A stretch of 64,000 bases of DNA from Ruminococcus sp. Lineage in GTDB: Bacteria; Bacillota; Clostridia; Lachnospirales; Lachnospiraceae. Position 1 is the stretch's first letter, and the number at the start of each line of letters is the position of its first letter. The DNA lies in the NCBI GenBank assembly GCA_013911065.1, contig JACERV010000005.1, positions 62,001 through 126,000 on the forward strand, written 5' to 3'. Under the pieces are notes generated by a model. The model worked only from the letters and a program-made list of their open reading frames with translations, was not told the DNA's origin and made no database searches. Shown piece after piece: positions 33,461-42,317 of this stretch. The position numbers were made by a program, and so were the translations under genes.

Positions 33461-35300
33461 TTCCATTCTCTTCTGTATATTCCCGAATCAGTTTCATAAA
33501 TTCTTCCCCATATTTCTCATACTTGTTATTGCCCACACCATTGATTTTCAACATATCGGTTTTTGTAGACGGCAGGTATGTACTCATTTCTTTCAAAGTC
33601 TTGTCTGAAAAAATAATATAAGGAGGGACATGAGTTTGCTGCGCCATTTCATATCTTCGCACACGAAGACGCTCAAAGAGCTGCGGATACCGGGCATCTG
33701 CTATTTTCTGTTTCTTTTCTCCTTTTTGCTTTGCCGGAGTTCTTTCTATTTCCTTTGGCAGCTTCAATATGACAGCTTCCTGATTTTCTTCCCGAATTAT
33801 ATTCCTGCCTTGATCAGTCATTTTCAAAACAGGATATTCATTTGTAGTTAAGAACAGATATCCTTTTACAAGTAAATCATTCATAATCTGCCGGATGCGG
33901 ACCAGAGTCACTTTCTTCAGAGTTCCATAAAACGGATTCTCATTCAGCCTGAACTGGCGTACCTTTGCATTTTCTGAGCCGTGGGCTGCATCTATGATTG
34001 CATTGATGCCGTAACGCTCACCGCTAGTCCTGACTAGATTAATAATATGAATAGCTTCATCAGTCACATCAATATCTTCAAACTCTGTCAGGCAGTTCTC
34101 ACAATTACCACAGTAATTACCGCCATATTCTCCAAAATACCGGAGAATATAATCACGCAGACATTCATTCGTGAAACAGTAAAAGGTCATTTTCCGAAGA
34201 CGCTCATTGTCCCTCTCCCGAACCAGTTCCCGCTCCTCATAGTCCAGTTCTGCATTTCCTGTCTGCTGACTGACCAGAAACTCGTTGATTTTCACATCCT
34301 GACCCGAATAAAGGAGGATGCATTCTCCAGGCTCCCCGTCACGGCCAGCGCGGCCCGCTTCCTGATAATAACTTTCTATATCCTTAGGCATATTAAAGTG
34401 AATAACAAATCGCACATTAGACTTATCAATTCCCATTCCAAATGCATTTGTTGCCACCATAATCGGCTTGATATCATAGATAAAGTCATCCTGATTCTGC
34501 TTTCTGGCTGTATCAGACAGACCTGCATGGTATTTGGCTGCCGGATACCCTTCCTTTATCAGAGTTTCATAGACTTCCTCCACGTTTTTTCTTGTATTGC
34601 AGTAGATAACTCCACTCTTATCATCATTTTTAATCAAATAGGACAATAACTCTGCCATTTTATTTTTTGGTTTTTTCACTGAAAAATATAGATTCTTTCT
34701 GTCATATCCCGTAACTGCTGCCAGAGGGTCCTCCAGTCCCAGGATACATACAATATCTTCCTTTACCACCTTTGTAGCCGTAGCTGTATATGCTGCAATG
34801 ACCGGTCTTTTGGGCAGCATGTTGATAAAATCTACGATTTTGAGATAGCTTGGCCTGAAATCCTGCCCCCACTGTGAAATACAGTGTGCTTCATCCACCG
34901 CCACCATAGAAATATCCACGCTGCTTACCAGTGATAAAAAGGACTCCGTCATCAGACGCTCAGGTGCCACATAAATAATCTTGTACTGCCCCTTTCTGGC
35001 ATTTTCCATCGCCTTTCTATATTGTACTTCTGTAAGTGAACTATTGATATACGCGGCGTGGACTCCCAGTTGGTTTAAGGCTGTTACTTGATCCTTCATA
35101 AGGGAAATCAACGGTGAAATAATAATTGAAATTCCCTCAAACAATAATGCCGGTATTTGATAACAAAGGGACTTTCCTGCACCAGTGGGCATAATACCCA
35201 GCACATCCCGCCCTTGCAGGGTACTCTCTACCAACGCCTCCTGGCCCTCCCGGAAGGAAGCGTATCCAAATATTTCTTTTAAAACTTTATATTGATTCAT
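33441..35300 (-). CDS. recQ: ATP-dependent DNA helicase RecQ
   Basis: A 3'-to-5' helicase for repair and recombination. Helicase motifs: Q-motif region FREGQEALV, Walker A MPTGAGKSLCY, DEAH box VDEAHCISQWG, motif V ATNAFGMGIDKSNVRF and motif VI YYQEAGRAGRDG. A zinc-binding RQC region has Cys in CFTNEC and YCGNCENC. A C-terminal HRDC domain starts near 530 (LFERLRVRRYEMAQQ). At 619 aa it has the normal length. AAAGGA precedes the ATG. The MGMT-like gene upstream on the same strand suggests a repair pair. Confidence 0.96.
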   Translation of the reverse strand: MNQYKVLKEIFGYASFREGQEALVESTLQGRDVLGIMPTGAGKSLCYQIPALLFEGISIIISPLISLMKDQVTALNQLGVHAAYINSSLTEVQYRKAMENARKGQYKIIYVAPERLMTESFLSLVSSVDISMVAVDEAHCISQWGQDFRPSYLKIVDFINMLPKRPVIAAYTATATKVVKEDIVCILGLEDPLAAVTGYDRKNLYFSVKKPKNKMAELLSYLIKNDDKSGVIYCNTRKNVEEVYETLIKEGYPAAKYHAGLSDTARKQNQDDFIYDIKPIMVATNAFGMGIDKSNVRFVIHFNMPKDIESYYQEAGRAGRDGEPGECILLYSGQDVKINEFLVSQQTGNAELDYEERELVRERDNERLRKMTFYCFTNECLRDYILRYFGEYGGNYCGNCENCLTEFEDIDVTDEAIHIINLVRTSGERYGINAIIDAAHGSENAKVRQFRLNENPFYGTLKKVTLVRIRQIMNDLLVKGYLFLTTNEYPVLKMTDQGRNIIREENQEAVILKLPKEIERTPAKQKGEKKQKIADARYPQLFERLRVRRYEMAQQTHVPPYIIFSDKTLKEMSTYLPSTKTDMLKINGVGNNKYEKYGEEFMKLIREYTEENGIKTALE

Positions 35301-35371
35301 TCATATTCCTTTCTTTTGTTTCTTTAAGCTGCCATATATTTTTCATCCCTTCAAATTCACACTTATTTCTG

Positions 35372-35734
35372 TCAGATATCCCGCGCTTCAAACTCATTGC
35401 GGAGCCAGAGAGCGTCCTCCATAGTACTTTTCCAGCCATCCTTTTTCAGGTCCACCCGCCAGCCATCCTCTGTCCAGGCTACCTGCACCCCTTCCTGCTC
35501 CAGCATTTGCTTCTGCAGGTTTGGAGTGGCAAAAGAGGCTGCCCCACTTAAAATTCCCTTTGCATTTACCACACGGTGAGCAGGGGCATCCCCCGCCAGT
35601 CCGCGGTTCAAAGCATAGCCAACCTGCCTCGCATTCTTCGGTTTTCCACAAAGCAATGCTATCTGCCCGTAGGTTGCTGCCTTTCCTTTTGGAATCTGCT
35701 CACAGACTAACGTTGCTCTTTCGTAAAAATTCAT
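35372..35734 (-). CDS. alkyltransferase-like protein (MGMT family without the acceptor Cys)
   Basis: 120 aa, matching only the C-terminal DNA-binding domain of O6-methylguanine methyltransferases: PKGKAATYGQIALLCG (helix-turn-helix with arginine-finger region) and PAHRVVNAKG. The catalytic PCHRV is changed to PAHRV, so it cannot accept alkyl groups. Alkyltransferase-like proteins of this type bind alkylated bases and pass them to nucleotide excision repair. AGGAG precedes the ATG. The gene lies 71 bp upstream of recQ and is probably co-transcribed. Confidence 0.88.
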   Translation of the reverse strand: MNFYERATLVCEQIPKGKAATYGQIALLCGKPKNARQVGYALNRGLAGDAPAHRVVNAKGILSGAASFATPNLQKQMLEQEGVQVAWTEDGWRVDLKKDGWKSTMEDALWLRNEFEARDI

Positions 35735-35911
35735 ATAGCTCTCCTGCCTTGTAATTTATACTCGTCTCGTTGAAGCACATCACTCTCAATACTCTTTCAT
35801 TTTCTGTGCCAGGATATTCTGCTTTTATTTTGTCAAATACATCCCATATTATTTAAGTATATAATACATGCCTTTAAACTTCAATTCATACCTCAAGATA
35901 AAAAGATTTAA

Positions 35912-35966
35912 AAAAACGTCGTAATACAGAACCTTTGTTCCACATTACGGCGTTCTTCTTTTTAAG
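35912..35966 (-). terminator. terminator of the selenoprotein candidate
   Basis: AACGCCGTAAT and ATTACGACGTT pair with one mismatch, and an inner AAC/GTT pair extends the stem. A TTTTTTT run follows on the minus strand. It lies 35 bp after the stop of the gene at 36001. The stretch 35735-35911 shows no gene. Confidence 0.75.
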
Positions 35967-36000
35967 TCAGTATATTTTTCAGTACATCCTATCCACGATT

Positions 36001-36297
36001 TCACACCATGTTTACCCCTTCTATTGTAATTCGGGGCATCCAAAGAAACTTTGAAATCCCAAACTTTATAGTATCAGAGTATCCAATTCCATTCTGAGGC
36101 AGATATACTTCTCCTAACTCACTCGCAAACTTATCATATCCCTTTTTTTCTAATTTCTCATCTTTATTAGCAAACCTTGCTAATATCTCCATGTAGGAAC
36201 CACCTCATGTATTGCACATGTCGGTATATAATACGATATCCTTCTCTCCTTTTTCATTCATGTAATCTTTAAGCTTTTTATCTAATACTACTTTCAT
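36001..36297 (-). CDS. probable small selenoprotein read through an in-frame UGA (Sec31)
   Basis: With UGA (36205-36207) read as selenocysteine, one frame runs from the ATG at 36295-36297, behind a strong AAGGAGGGG site, to 36001 and gives 98 aa. It starts MKVVLDKKLKDYMNEKG, has MCNTUGGSY around Sec31, and ends FLWMPRITIEGVNMV. The short basic N-terminus, a Cys and Sec before Gly-Gly, and the closing VEG(I/V) strand resemble the small CC/Se-motif (seleno)proteins of clostridia. A SECIS-like hairpin follows the UGA at the right distance. If UGA were a stop, a 30-aa and a 63-aa fragment would result, which is less likely. Its function is unknown; a redox role is plausible. Confidence 0.75.
36166..36207 (-). 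promoter_or_regulatory. bacterial SECIS-like element after the UGA
   Basis: On the minus strand, 20 bases after UGA, ATTAGCAA and TTGCTAAT form a perfect 8-bp stem closed by the loop GGT. The loop begins 28 bases after the UGA and carries G at its first two positions, as bacterial SelB-binding elements do. It overlaps coding sequence, as expected. Confidence 0.7.
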
Positions 36298-36355
36298 AAT
36301 GAACCCCTCCTTCGCTTTCTTTTCCATTATCATACCCATTTGGCATAGAAAGTTC

Positions 36356-36370
36356 TGTGATTTAGTCACA
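36356..36370. promoter_or_regulatory. dyad TGTGA-N5-TCACA between ald and the selenoprotein gene
   Basis: The half-sites TGTGA and TCACA match Crp/Fnr-family operators except that the spacer is five, not six, bases. It lies 59 bp upstream of the selenoprotein start and 37 bp after the end of ald. Confidence 0.4.
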
Positions 36371-36406
36371 CTATGAAATAAAGACTGTCTGCTTTTAATT
36401 TTAAAA

Positions 36407-37519
36407 TCAGATTAATTCAAAGATATCCGCAAATTCAATTCCATATCCTTCCGCAACCTCTTTACATGTCAGCTTTCCATCATAACAGTTCACCCCAAGC
36501 GCAAGCAGCTTATCTTTCTGAATTGCATGCTCTAATCCATTATCAGCAATTGCCAGACCATGGCGGAGTGTTGCATTTGTAAGTGCCATTGTAGAAGTCA
36601 TGGAAACTGCCCCTGGTATATTGGCTACACAATAATGAACTACATCTTTTACTACAAAAGTCGGATTATCATGGTATGTTGGAACCGTAGTCTCACAGCA
36701 TCCACCCTGGTCCACTGCGACATCTACAATAACACTCCCCTTTTTCATCCCGTCAAGGTAACGCTCTTTTATTAATTTTGGAGCTTTTGCACCCGGGATT
36801 AAAACACAGCCGATTACAAGGTCTGCTGCATGGCATGCCTTTTCCAATGCAGTATCCGTGCTGTACATCGTTTGAATCTTTGAGCCAAAAACATCATCTA
36901 AATATGCCAGACGGTCTAAATTATTATCTGCAACCGTCACCCTGGCTCCTAGTCCAACAGCCATCTTGCATGCATTTGTTCCAACAACACCTGCACCCAC
37001 AATCAAAACATTTGCCTGTCTGACGCCTGTAACACCACCTAATAATATTCCCATACCGCCCATTGTGCCTTCCAGGCATCTCGCCCCTGCCTGAATACTA
37101 AGCCTTCCTGCCACTTCACTCATTGGCTTCAAAAGAGGGAGCCCGCCGTTTCTGTCTCTAATCGTCTCGTAGGCTACAGCTTTCGCTTTATTCTTTAAAA
37201 GTGCATCCGTAAGAGGCCTATCTGCTGCAAGATGAAGATATGTGTATATAATCTGGTTTTCACGTATCAAATCATATTCTTCCTTCAAAGGCTCCTTTAC
37301 TTTTACAATCATGTCACATTCCGCCCACACCTGTTCTGCCGTATCGAGAATAACCGCACCGGCTTCTCTATACATTTCATCAGTGAAAGACGCGCCTTCT
37401 CCTGCGCTTTTTTGAATGTAGACTTCATGATTATGGCTCACATACTCCTTTACATTTTCAGGAGTCAGGCCAACCCTGTACTCATACTTTTTGATTTCTT
37501 TTACACATCCTACTTTCAT
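36407..37519 (-). CDS. ald: alanine dehydrogenase
   Basis: Converts L-alanine and NAD+ to pyruvate, ammonia and NADH, and the reverse. 370 aa, full length. Hallmarks: MKVGCVKEIKKYEYRVGLTP at the start, the catalytic Lys in VKVKEPLKEEY, the His in YTYLHLAAD, the NAD loop VLIVGAGVVGTNACKMA, and VVHYCVANIPGAVSMTST. Ribosome site GGAAAGGCGG. A divergent Lrp/AsnC gene shares the upstream region and is its likely regulator, probably responding to alanine. Confidence 0.96.
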   Translation of the reverse strand: MKVGCVKEIKKYEYRVGLTPENVKEYVSHNHEVYIQKSAGEGASFTDEMYREAGAVILDTAEQVWAECDMIVKVKEPLKEEYDLIRENQIIYTYLHLAADRPLTDALLKNKAKAVAYETIRDRNGGLPLLKPMSEVAGRLSIQAGARCLEGTMGGMGILLGGVTGVRQANVLIVGAGVVGTNACKMAVGLGARVTVADNNLDRLAYLDDVFGSKIQTMYSTDTALEKACHAADLVIGCVLIPGAKAPKLIKERYLDGMKKGSVIVDVAVDQGGCCETTVPTYHDNPTFVVKDVVHYCVANIPGAVSMTSTMALTNATLRHGLAIADNGLEHAIQKDKLLALGVNCYDGKLTCKEVAEGYGIEFADIFELI

Positions 37520-37684
37520 TGTTAATACCGCCTTTCCTATTCCCCATTAGTCTTTCAACATCTTTGTTAATAATGTATATTTATCATAATTTATTTGAGT
37601 TTTATTGTAAATAGTGTCCAATAACTTCAATATACTTTTTAATATTAAGTGTATTTCACCTTAAATTATAAAGTATATTTCATA

Positions 37685-37713
37685 TTGACCTAAATTATTT
37701 AGGGTGTTAAAAT
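37685..37713 (+). promoter_or_regulatory. promoter of the Lrp-family gene
   Basis: TTGACC and TAAAAT are 17 bp apart, 39 bp before the ATG. The AT-rich region to the left, with AAGTATATTTCA and AGTGTATTTCAC, probably holds Lrp sites shared with ald. Confidence 0.65.
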
Positions 37714-37751
37714 TTATAAATAGATATATTACATAAGACTGGGGGGAAATT

Positions 37752-38201
37752 ATGGATAGGATTGATGAAACTCTAATACGGGAGCTTCAAAAGAATGCCC
37801 GTACCTCGTTAAAAGATATTAGTAAACAAATAAACCTCTCACTGCCTTCCACAAGTGAGCGTCTCCGTAAACTTGAACAGGCCGGGTACATAAGTGGATA
37901 CACTGCACTGTTAGACAACCTTAAGCTGGGTAAAGCCCTTACCTGCTTCTGCACGGTTGTCTTAAAAGAGCAGTCTTATGACACACAGAAAAAATTCCGC
38001 CAGCTTATTCAGCAAATTCCAGAAATTACCGAATGTCACTACGTTACCGGAGAGTACGAGTATATCATGAAAATAATTACGGACTCTACCAAATCACTGG
38101 ATGCCTTACTTCAAAGCTTTAGAGAAGATTATAATGTAATCAAAACTTACACCTACACCGTTTTATCAACAATAAAGAGCTATCCTGGAATCCAATTATA
38201 A
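37752..38201 (+). CDS. Lrp/AsnC-family transcriptional regulator
   Basis: 149 aa. An N-terminal helix-turn-helix (DETLIRELQKNARTSLKDIS and LSLPSTSERLRKLEQAGYI) is followed by an RAM ligand-binding domain (ITECHYVTGEYEYIMKI). These octameric regulators bind amino acids. Divergence from ald suggests control of alanine dehydrogenase. GGGGGG precedes the ATG. Confidence 0.93.
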   Translation: MDRIDETLIRELQKNARTSLKDISKQINLSLPSTSERLRKLEQAGYISGYTALLDNLKLGKALTCFCTVVLKEQSYDTQKKFRQLIQQIPEITECHYVTGEYEYIMKIITDSTKSLDALLQSFREDYNVIKTYTYTVLSTIKSYPGIQL

Positions 38202-38227
38202 TACATTTTTCTTGCGGTTTAATCACG

Positions 38228-38695
38228 TTATGAAAGTTGATTATGTTCCAGAATATACTGCAAAAGACCTTCACAGCCCTCTAAAACATCATCATATGTA
38301 CGGTCAAAATTACCGGTATACCAGGGGTCTGCAATATCTCGGGGATTCGCAGAAAAGTCCAGCAGCCTTTGTACTTTATGCTCTTTATCCTCTCCGATAA
38401 TCCGGTTGATATTGCGGATATTCTGATACTCCATTCCTATAATATAGTCGTACTCAGAATAATCCCTTTTGTGGAGCTGAACAGCAGACTTCCCGGCAGT
38501 GCTGATACCAACTTCCTTTAATTTCTGCCTCGTGCCGCGATGGACCGGGTTTCCGATTTCCTCACGGCTCGTTGCTGCGGATGCTATGGAGAATAAATCC
38601 CCCATTCCACGCTTTTGTACCATATCACGAAACACAAATTCTGCCATAGGGGAACGGCAGATGTTGCCGTGGCAGACGAATAGTATTTTTATCAT
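38228..38695 (-). CDS. low-molecular-weight protein-tyrosine phosphatase
   Basis: 155 aa from the ATG behind GGAGGTTTAAGG. The phosphate loop ILFVCHGNICRSPMAEF starts at residue 3 with the nucleophilic Cys, and the general acid lies in ADPWYTG. Removes phosphate from tyrosine, or arginine, of proteins; its target is unknown. The open frame extends 59 codons further upstream, but those residues come from other sequence, including a transposase relic, and do not belong to the enzyme. Confidence 0.92.
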   Translation of the reverse strand: MIKILFVCHGNICRSPMAEFVFRDMVQKRGMGDLFSIASAATSREEIGNPVHRGTRQKLKEVGISTAGKSAVQLHKRDYSEYDYIIGMEYQNIRNINRIIGEDKEHKVQRLLDFSANPRDIADPWYTGNFDRTYDDVLEGCEGLLQYILEHNQLS

Positions 38696-38821
38696 GTCCT
38701 TAAACCTCCTTGTTTTTGCTGGTTTTCCCGTGTTTACGGGGTTTGTCGGCATTGTTGCGGCAGATGATTTTTGATGTTTTCCGACATATCGTGGCATAAA
38801 GTATCCCACTGCTTCCGCATG

Positions 38822-38872
38822 GCACTTGCACATCCATTTGGTGTGAGATAAACTATTTGCCTTACTGCTCAA
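38822..38872 (-). pseudogene. 5' relic of an IS200-type transposase TnpA
   Basis: The frame upstream of the phosphatase begins NSLSHTKWMCKCH, which matches the N-terminus of IS200/IS605 TnpA proteins (NSLSHTKWxCKYH). The match ends there; the catalytic HUH and Tyr parts are absent. Confidence 0.5.
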
Positions 38873-38897
38873 TTCTCAGCCACCTTCAAAGTGCCTA

Positions 38898-39890
38898 TTA
38901 GTGCTTATTTTTTCTATATTTCTGCTTATTACTATTTGGCTTATCCGGAATTGTCATCTCAACATAACCCGCCTCTAACGCCGGAAGCAAATAATTATCA
39001 CGAAAAGTAGGACGATGTTTTAAACCTAATCTCTCCATAAGTTCTTTTGTCGAAAGCTCTTCATCCCCCATACACTCTAATAATTTAGCCACTTGTTCGG
39101 TAACTTGTTCCCTCACTTGTTCGGTCATTGCAATTTCTTTTAATGAATCCAATATGGCCTGAAGCAGAAATTCAATAAACCGCCCTGAATTTGCTAGTTT
39201 GTCGCACTCTCCCAGTACTCGGTAATAGTCATCTTGCCGTTCTCTTATTAATGTTTCTATTGGCAGCCAGCCAAATACACTATTCCATTTATATAGCAAT
39301 AAAGTCTGCCACATTCTTCCCATTCTCCCATTACCATCTGCAAAGGGATGAATAAATTCGAACTCATAATGAAATACGCAGCTTTTGACTAATGGATGGG
39401 CATCCGTTTTCTTTAACCATGCCAGTAATTCTGATATCAACTGTGGCACCCTTTCCGCCGGTGGAGCCATGTGTACTAAATTCTGACCCGCAAACACACC
39501 AACACCACTATTTCGAAACATGCCTGATTCTTTAGTTAATTCATCCATTAAGACTCCATGAGCCTTTAACATATCGTTCTTAGAGTAAGGATTCATTTGC
39601 AGTAAAATTTCATATGCTTCAAATGCATTTTTCACCTCGCAAATTTCGTCTGGAGCTCCTAATATTCTCTTCCCATTGATAATGTCAGTAACCTGATTCA
39701 GAGACAAAGAATTATTTTCTATAGCTAAAGATGCATGAATCGTCCTAATTCGGCTATCTCTCCTTAACCTTGGATTATTATTCATCTGATCATTTATAGT
39801 GATTTTCGTTATAATTTCCGTTATCTCAGATATTAAATTCACGGTTTTATCTGTAATAGTATATGGAGGCACATATCCAATTTCACTCAT
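38898..39890 (-). CDS. Fic-family protein (putative AMP transferase)
   Basis: 330 aa. Catalytic motif [12 protein letters not shown] with the active His near residue 175. An N-terminal inhibitory helix carries SLAIENNSL, the (S/T)xxxE(G/N) motif, so it is self-inhibited (class II). Residues 240-260 contain a charged repeat (EQVREQVTEQVAKLL), and the C-terminus looks like a winged helix. It probably transfers AMP to an unknown target. AAAGGAG precedes the ATG. A related gene lies in ruins at 26443-26671. Confidence 0.92.
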   Translation of the reverse strand: MSEIGYVPPYTITDKTVNLISEITEIITKITINDQMNNNPRLRRDSRIRTIHASLAIENNSLSLNQVTDIINGKRILGAPDEICEVKNAFEAYEILLQMNPYSKNDMLKAHGVLMDELTKESGMFRNSGVGVFAGQNLVHMAPPAERVPQLISELLAWLKKTDAHPLVKSCVFHYEFEFIHPFADGNGRMGRMWQTLLLYKWNSVFGWLPIETLIRERQDDYYRVLGECDKLANSGRFIEFLLQAILDSLKEIAMTEQVREQVTEQVAKLLECMGDEELSTKELMERLGLKHRPTFRDNYLLPALEAGYVEMTIPDKPNSNKQKYRKNKH

Positions 39891-40060
39891 AAAGTTCTCC
39901 TTTCATACTTGTACTATATTATACCGTACAAGCAATCAAAAAGCTACCCTTAGGTTAGGATATAAATAAAATAAATACTCCATACCAAACTCAATATATT
40001 AAAAAAAGCTCCGATTTGAACACTCACCAAACCAAAGCTCTGCCGTAGCAAACAAGTAGT

Positions 40061-40105
40061 AAAACGCCTCCATAGATTCACATCTGTGGAGGCGCTTATT
40101 TTACT
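40061..40105 (-). terminator. terminator after the cytidylate-kinase-like gene
   Basis: CGCCTCCACAGA and TCTATGGAGGCG form a 12-bp stem with one mismatch and a 6-base loop, followed by TTTTACTA on the minus strand. The rest of 39891-40178 shows no gene. Confidence 0.75.
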
Positions 40106-40178
40106 TCAATTATTTATACTTATATTATCTTGTCGTTATAATGTATTTATCCTTATAATATGGACAAATAGTCTAGTC

Positions 40179-40778
40179 TTACTCCGCCATATCTTCCGCT
40201 TTTGCCAGTGCACATATTATATCCACACAGGCAGGTATCCCCAATGAAGAAGTACTTAAGCACATATCATAGTATTTCGCCATGCCAAATTCCGTTTCCG
40301 TATAGTGGGCACAATATTTTCTCCGTGTTTTATCAACACTTCTTATTTTTTCTGAGATTTTTGCATCTGTATCTTTTGCCATTTTGTGTTTCATCCGCTC
40401 TAATCTCCATGAAAAATCGGCATGAACAAAAACATGATGTGTGTAATCAAATTCCTTTAGGATTGTGTTTGCATTTCGGCCTAGAATAACACAATTTCCT
40501 TTTTCTGCAATTCTTCTGATTACCTGTTGTTGTATCTCAAACAGACGTTCATTCAGCGGTTTGTTGTAAAAGTCAAACAAACTTTGAGCAAAACCAAAGT
40601 CCATAGGAATTTTTTCATCCCATTTCAGCAGACTATCTACGTCCACGTTGGATTCTCTGGCTGACTGAAGGATTATTTCTTTATCAAAATATTCGTAATT
40701 CAGCTTATGCGCAACTGCTCTTCCGATTTCGCCTCCTCCTGCACCAAACTCACGGCTAATTGTAATGATCTTTTTCAT
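40179..40778 (-). CDS. cytidylate-kinase-like family protein
   Basis: 199 aa. Starts MKKIITISREFGAGGGEIG, in which the phosphate loop is G-A-G-G-G-E-I-G. Later IRRIAEKGNCVILGRNAN and a lid-like DKTRRKYCAHYTE follow. It is related to CMP kinase but shorter and without the classical Cmk C-terminus; such proteins are frequent in clostridia and their substrate is not known. GGAGG precedes the ATG. It is 18 bp downstream of the ABC transporter operon and probably part of it. Confidence 0.85.
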   Translation of the reverse strand: MKKIITISREFGAGGGEIGRAVAHKLNYEYFDKEIILQSARESNVDVDSLLKWDEKIPMDFGFAQSLFDFYNKPLNERLFEIQQQVIRRIAEKGNCVILGRNANTILKEFDYTHHVFVHADFSWRLERMKHKMAKDTDAKISEKIRSVDKTRRKYCAHYTETEFGMAKYYDMCLSTSSLGIPACVDIICALAKAEDMAE

Positions 40779-40796
40779 TGCTTTTCCTCCAAATGC

Positions 40797-41537
40797 CTAT
40801 AAGACTTTGTTCAAAAAATCAATTGTTCTTGGTTCTTTTGGATTTGTAAATATTTCTTCTGGAGTCCCCTGTTCTACTATATATCCATCATCCATAAATA
40901 ATACCCGATCCGCCACTTCTTTCGCAAATCCAATCTCATGTGTAACCACAATCATTGTCATCCCCTCTGACACAAGCTCCTGCATAACCGACAGAACCTC
41001 CCCCACCATTTCCGGGTCTAACGCAGACGTAGGTTCATCGAACAGCATGACATCAGGGTTCATAGCCAGTGCCCTGGCTATCGCTACACGCTGCTTTTGA
41101 CCACCGGATAACTGGGATGGAAAAACTTCAGCCTTGCTCTCCAATCCTACGCGCTTCAGCAGCTTTATTGCTTTATCTTTCGCTTCCTGCTTTGTCATTT
41201 TCTTAAGCTCAACAGGAGCAAGCATAATATTGTCTTCAACCGTTTTATGGGGGAAGAGGTTAAAATGCTGAAACACCATACCAATGTTTTCACGAACCTT
41301 ATTAATATCAGTGTGTTTATCTGTAATATCTACACCATCTATAATAATCTGACCGGCTGTTGATTCTTCCAATTGGTTCAGGCAGCGCAGAAAGGTGGAT
41401 TTACCGCTTCCGGAAGGACCGATTAGTACAACCACTTCTCCCTTTTGAATATCGATGCTGATATCTTTTAAGACTTCCAGTTTACTGAAACTTTTTTTCA
41501 GATTTTTAACCTGAATAATGTTTTTCTTATCTGTCAC
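40797..41537 (-). CDS. polar amino-acid ABC transporter ATP-binding protein
   Basis: 246 aa ATPase of the GlnQ/HisP group. Walker [16 protein letters not shown]-loop [11 protein letters not shown], signature [12 protein letters not shown], Walker [13 protein letters not shown] and the switch His in [11 protein letters not shown] start behind GGAGGG, overlapping the permease gene by 11 bp. It energises uptake with the permease and binding protein upstream. Confidence 0.95.
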   Translation of the reverse strand: MTDKKNIIQVKNLKKSFSKLEVLKDISIDIQKGEVVVLIGPSGSGKSTFLRCLNQLEESTAGQIIIDGVDITDKHTDINKVRENIGMVFQHFNLFPHKTVEDNIMLAPVELKKMTKQEAKDKAIKLLKRVGLESKAEVFPSQLSGGQKQRVAIARALAMNPDVMLFDEPTSALDPEMVGEVLSVMQELVSEGMTMIVVTHEIGFAKEVADRVLFMDDGYIVEQGTPEEIFTNPKEPRTIDFLNKVL

Positions 41538-42195
41538 GGTTTACCCTCCTTTCAATCTTCTTTGCGATTTTACTTAGTGTGACTATAATAACCATATACA
41601 GAACAGCTATAATTGCCCACGACTGAAACACTTTAAAAGTATTACCACTGATAATTTTCCCCATGTTTGTGAGTTCCGGATATGCTATAACAGACAAAAT
41701 GGAGGTGTCCTTTAGTGTAATAATAAACTGATTTATAATGGAGGGAATCATGACACGTACTGCCTGAGGCAATATAACAAGACGCATACTTTTGCCATAG
41801 GTCAGCCCTAAACTTCGGCTCGCTTCCATCTGTCCCTTGTCGATACTTTCTATACCGGCACGAAAAATCTCTGCCATATAGGCCCCACAATTCATTGATA
41901 ACGCAATTGTACCTGCCAGAAGTGAAGAGAAGCTAAAACCTTGAATTCCCATCATCTTGACAGCAGACGGCACACCAAAATAGATAAAGAAAGCCAGTAC
42001 AATTAAAGGTACGCCTCTGACAGCATCCACATATACAGTTCCAAAAAAATTTAAAATGCGGTTCTTTCCCACATTCATTAAAGCAAAAATCATACCAATG
42101 ATAATCGCAAATACTAACGATAAAAGGGTTAGCTGCAAAGTCCGCCCCAGGGCTGTAAGCAGCATAAAGCCATAATTCTGAATAATTGTAATCAT
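41527..42195 (-). CDS. polar amino-acid ABC transporter permease
   Basis: 222 aa with about five membrane helices. It carries the EAA-type loop [20 protein letters not shown] that docks the ATPase. N-terminus [19 protein letters not shown] is typical of the HisM/GlnP family. AAGGAG precedes the ATG. It presumably works as a homodimer, since only one permease gene is present. Confidence 0.94.
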   Translation of the reverse strand: MITIIQNYGFMLLTALGRTLQLTLLSLVFAIIIGMIFALMNVGKNRILNFFGTVYVDAVRGVPLIVLAFFIYFGVPSAVKMMGIQGFSFSSLLAGTIALSMNCGAYMAEIFRAGIESIDKGQMEASRSLGLTYGKSMRLVILPQAVRVMIPSIINQFIITLKDTSILSVIAYPELTNMGKIISGNTFKVFQSWAIIAVLYMVIIVTLSKIAKKIERRVNRDR

Positions 42196-42317
42196 TCGTA
42201 TACTCCTTTATTATCTCAACATGCACAGCGCATCTGGTTTCTATGTTTTCCTCTATACAAATAAACGCAGGAAATCAAAGGTTAATCTCCCACGTTTGTC
42301 TTAGCAGTTATATACTG

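Noticed and set aside
36001-36192. A separate 63-aa gene starting at ATG 36192
   Set aside because: It lies in the same frame as an upstream start with a better ribosome site, separated only by one UGA with a SECIS-like hairpin. The single selenoprotein is the simpler reading.
38228-38872. A 214-aa phosphatase with a long N-terminal extension
   Set aside because: The ATG at 38695 has a GGAGG site and sits at the normal family start; the extension includes a transposase relic.
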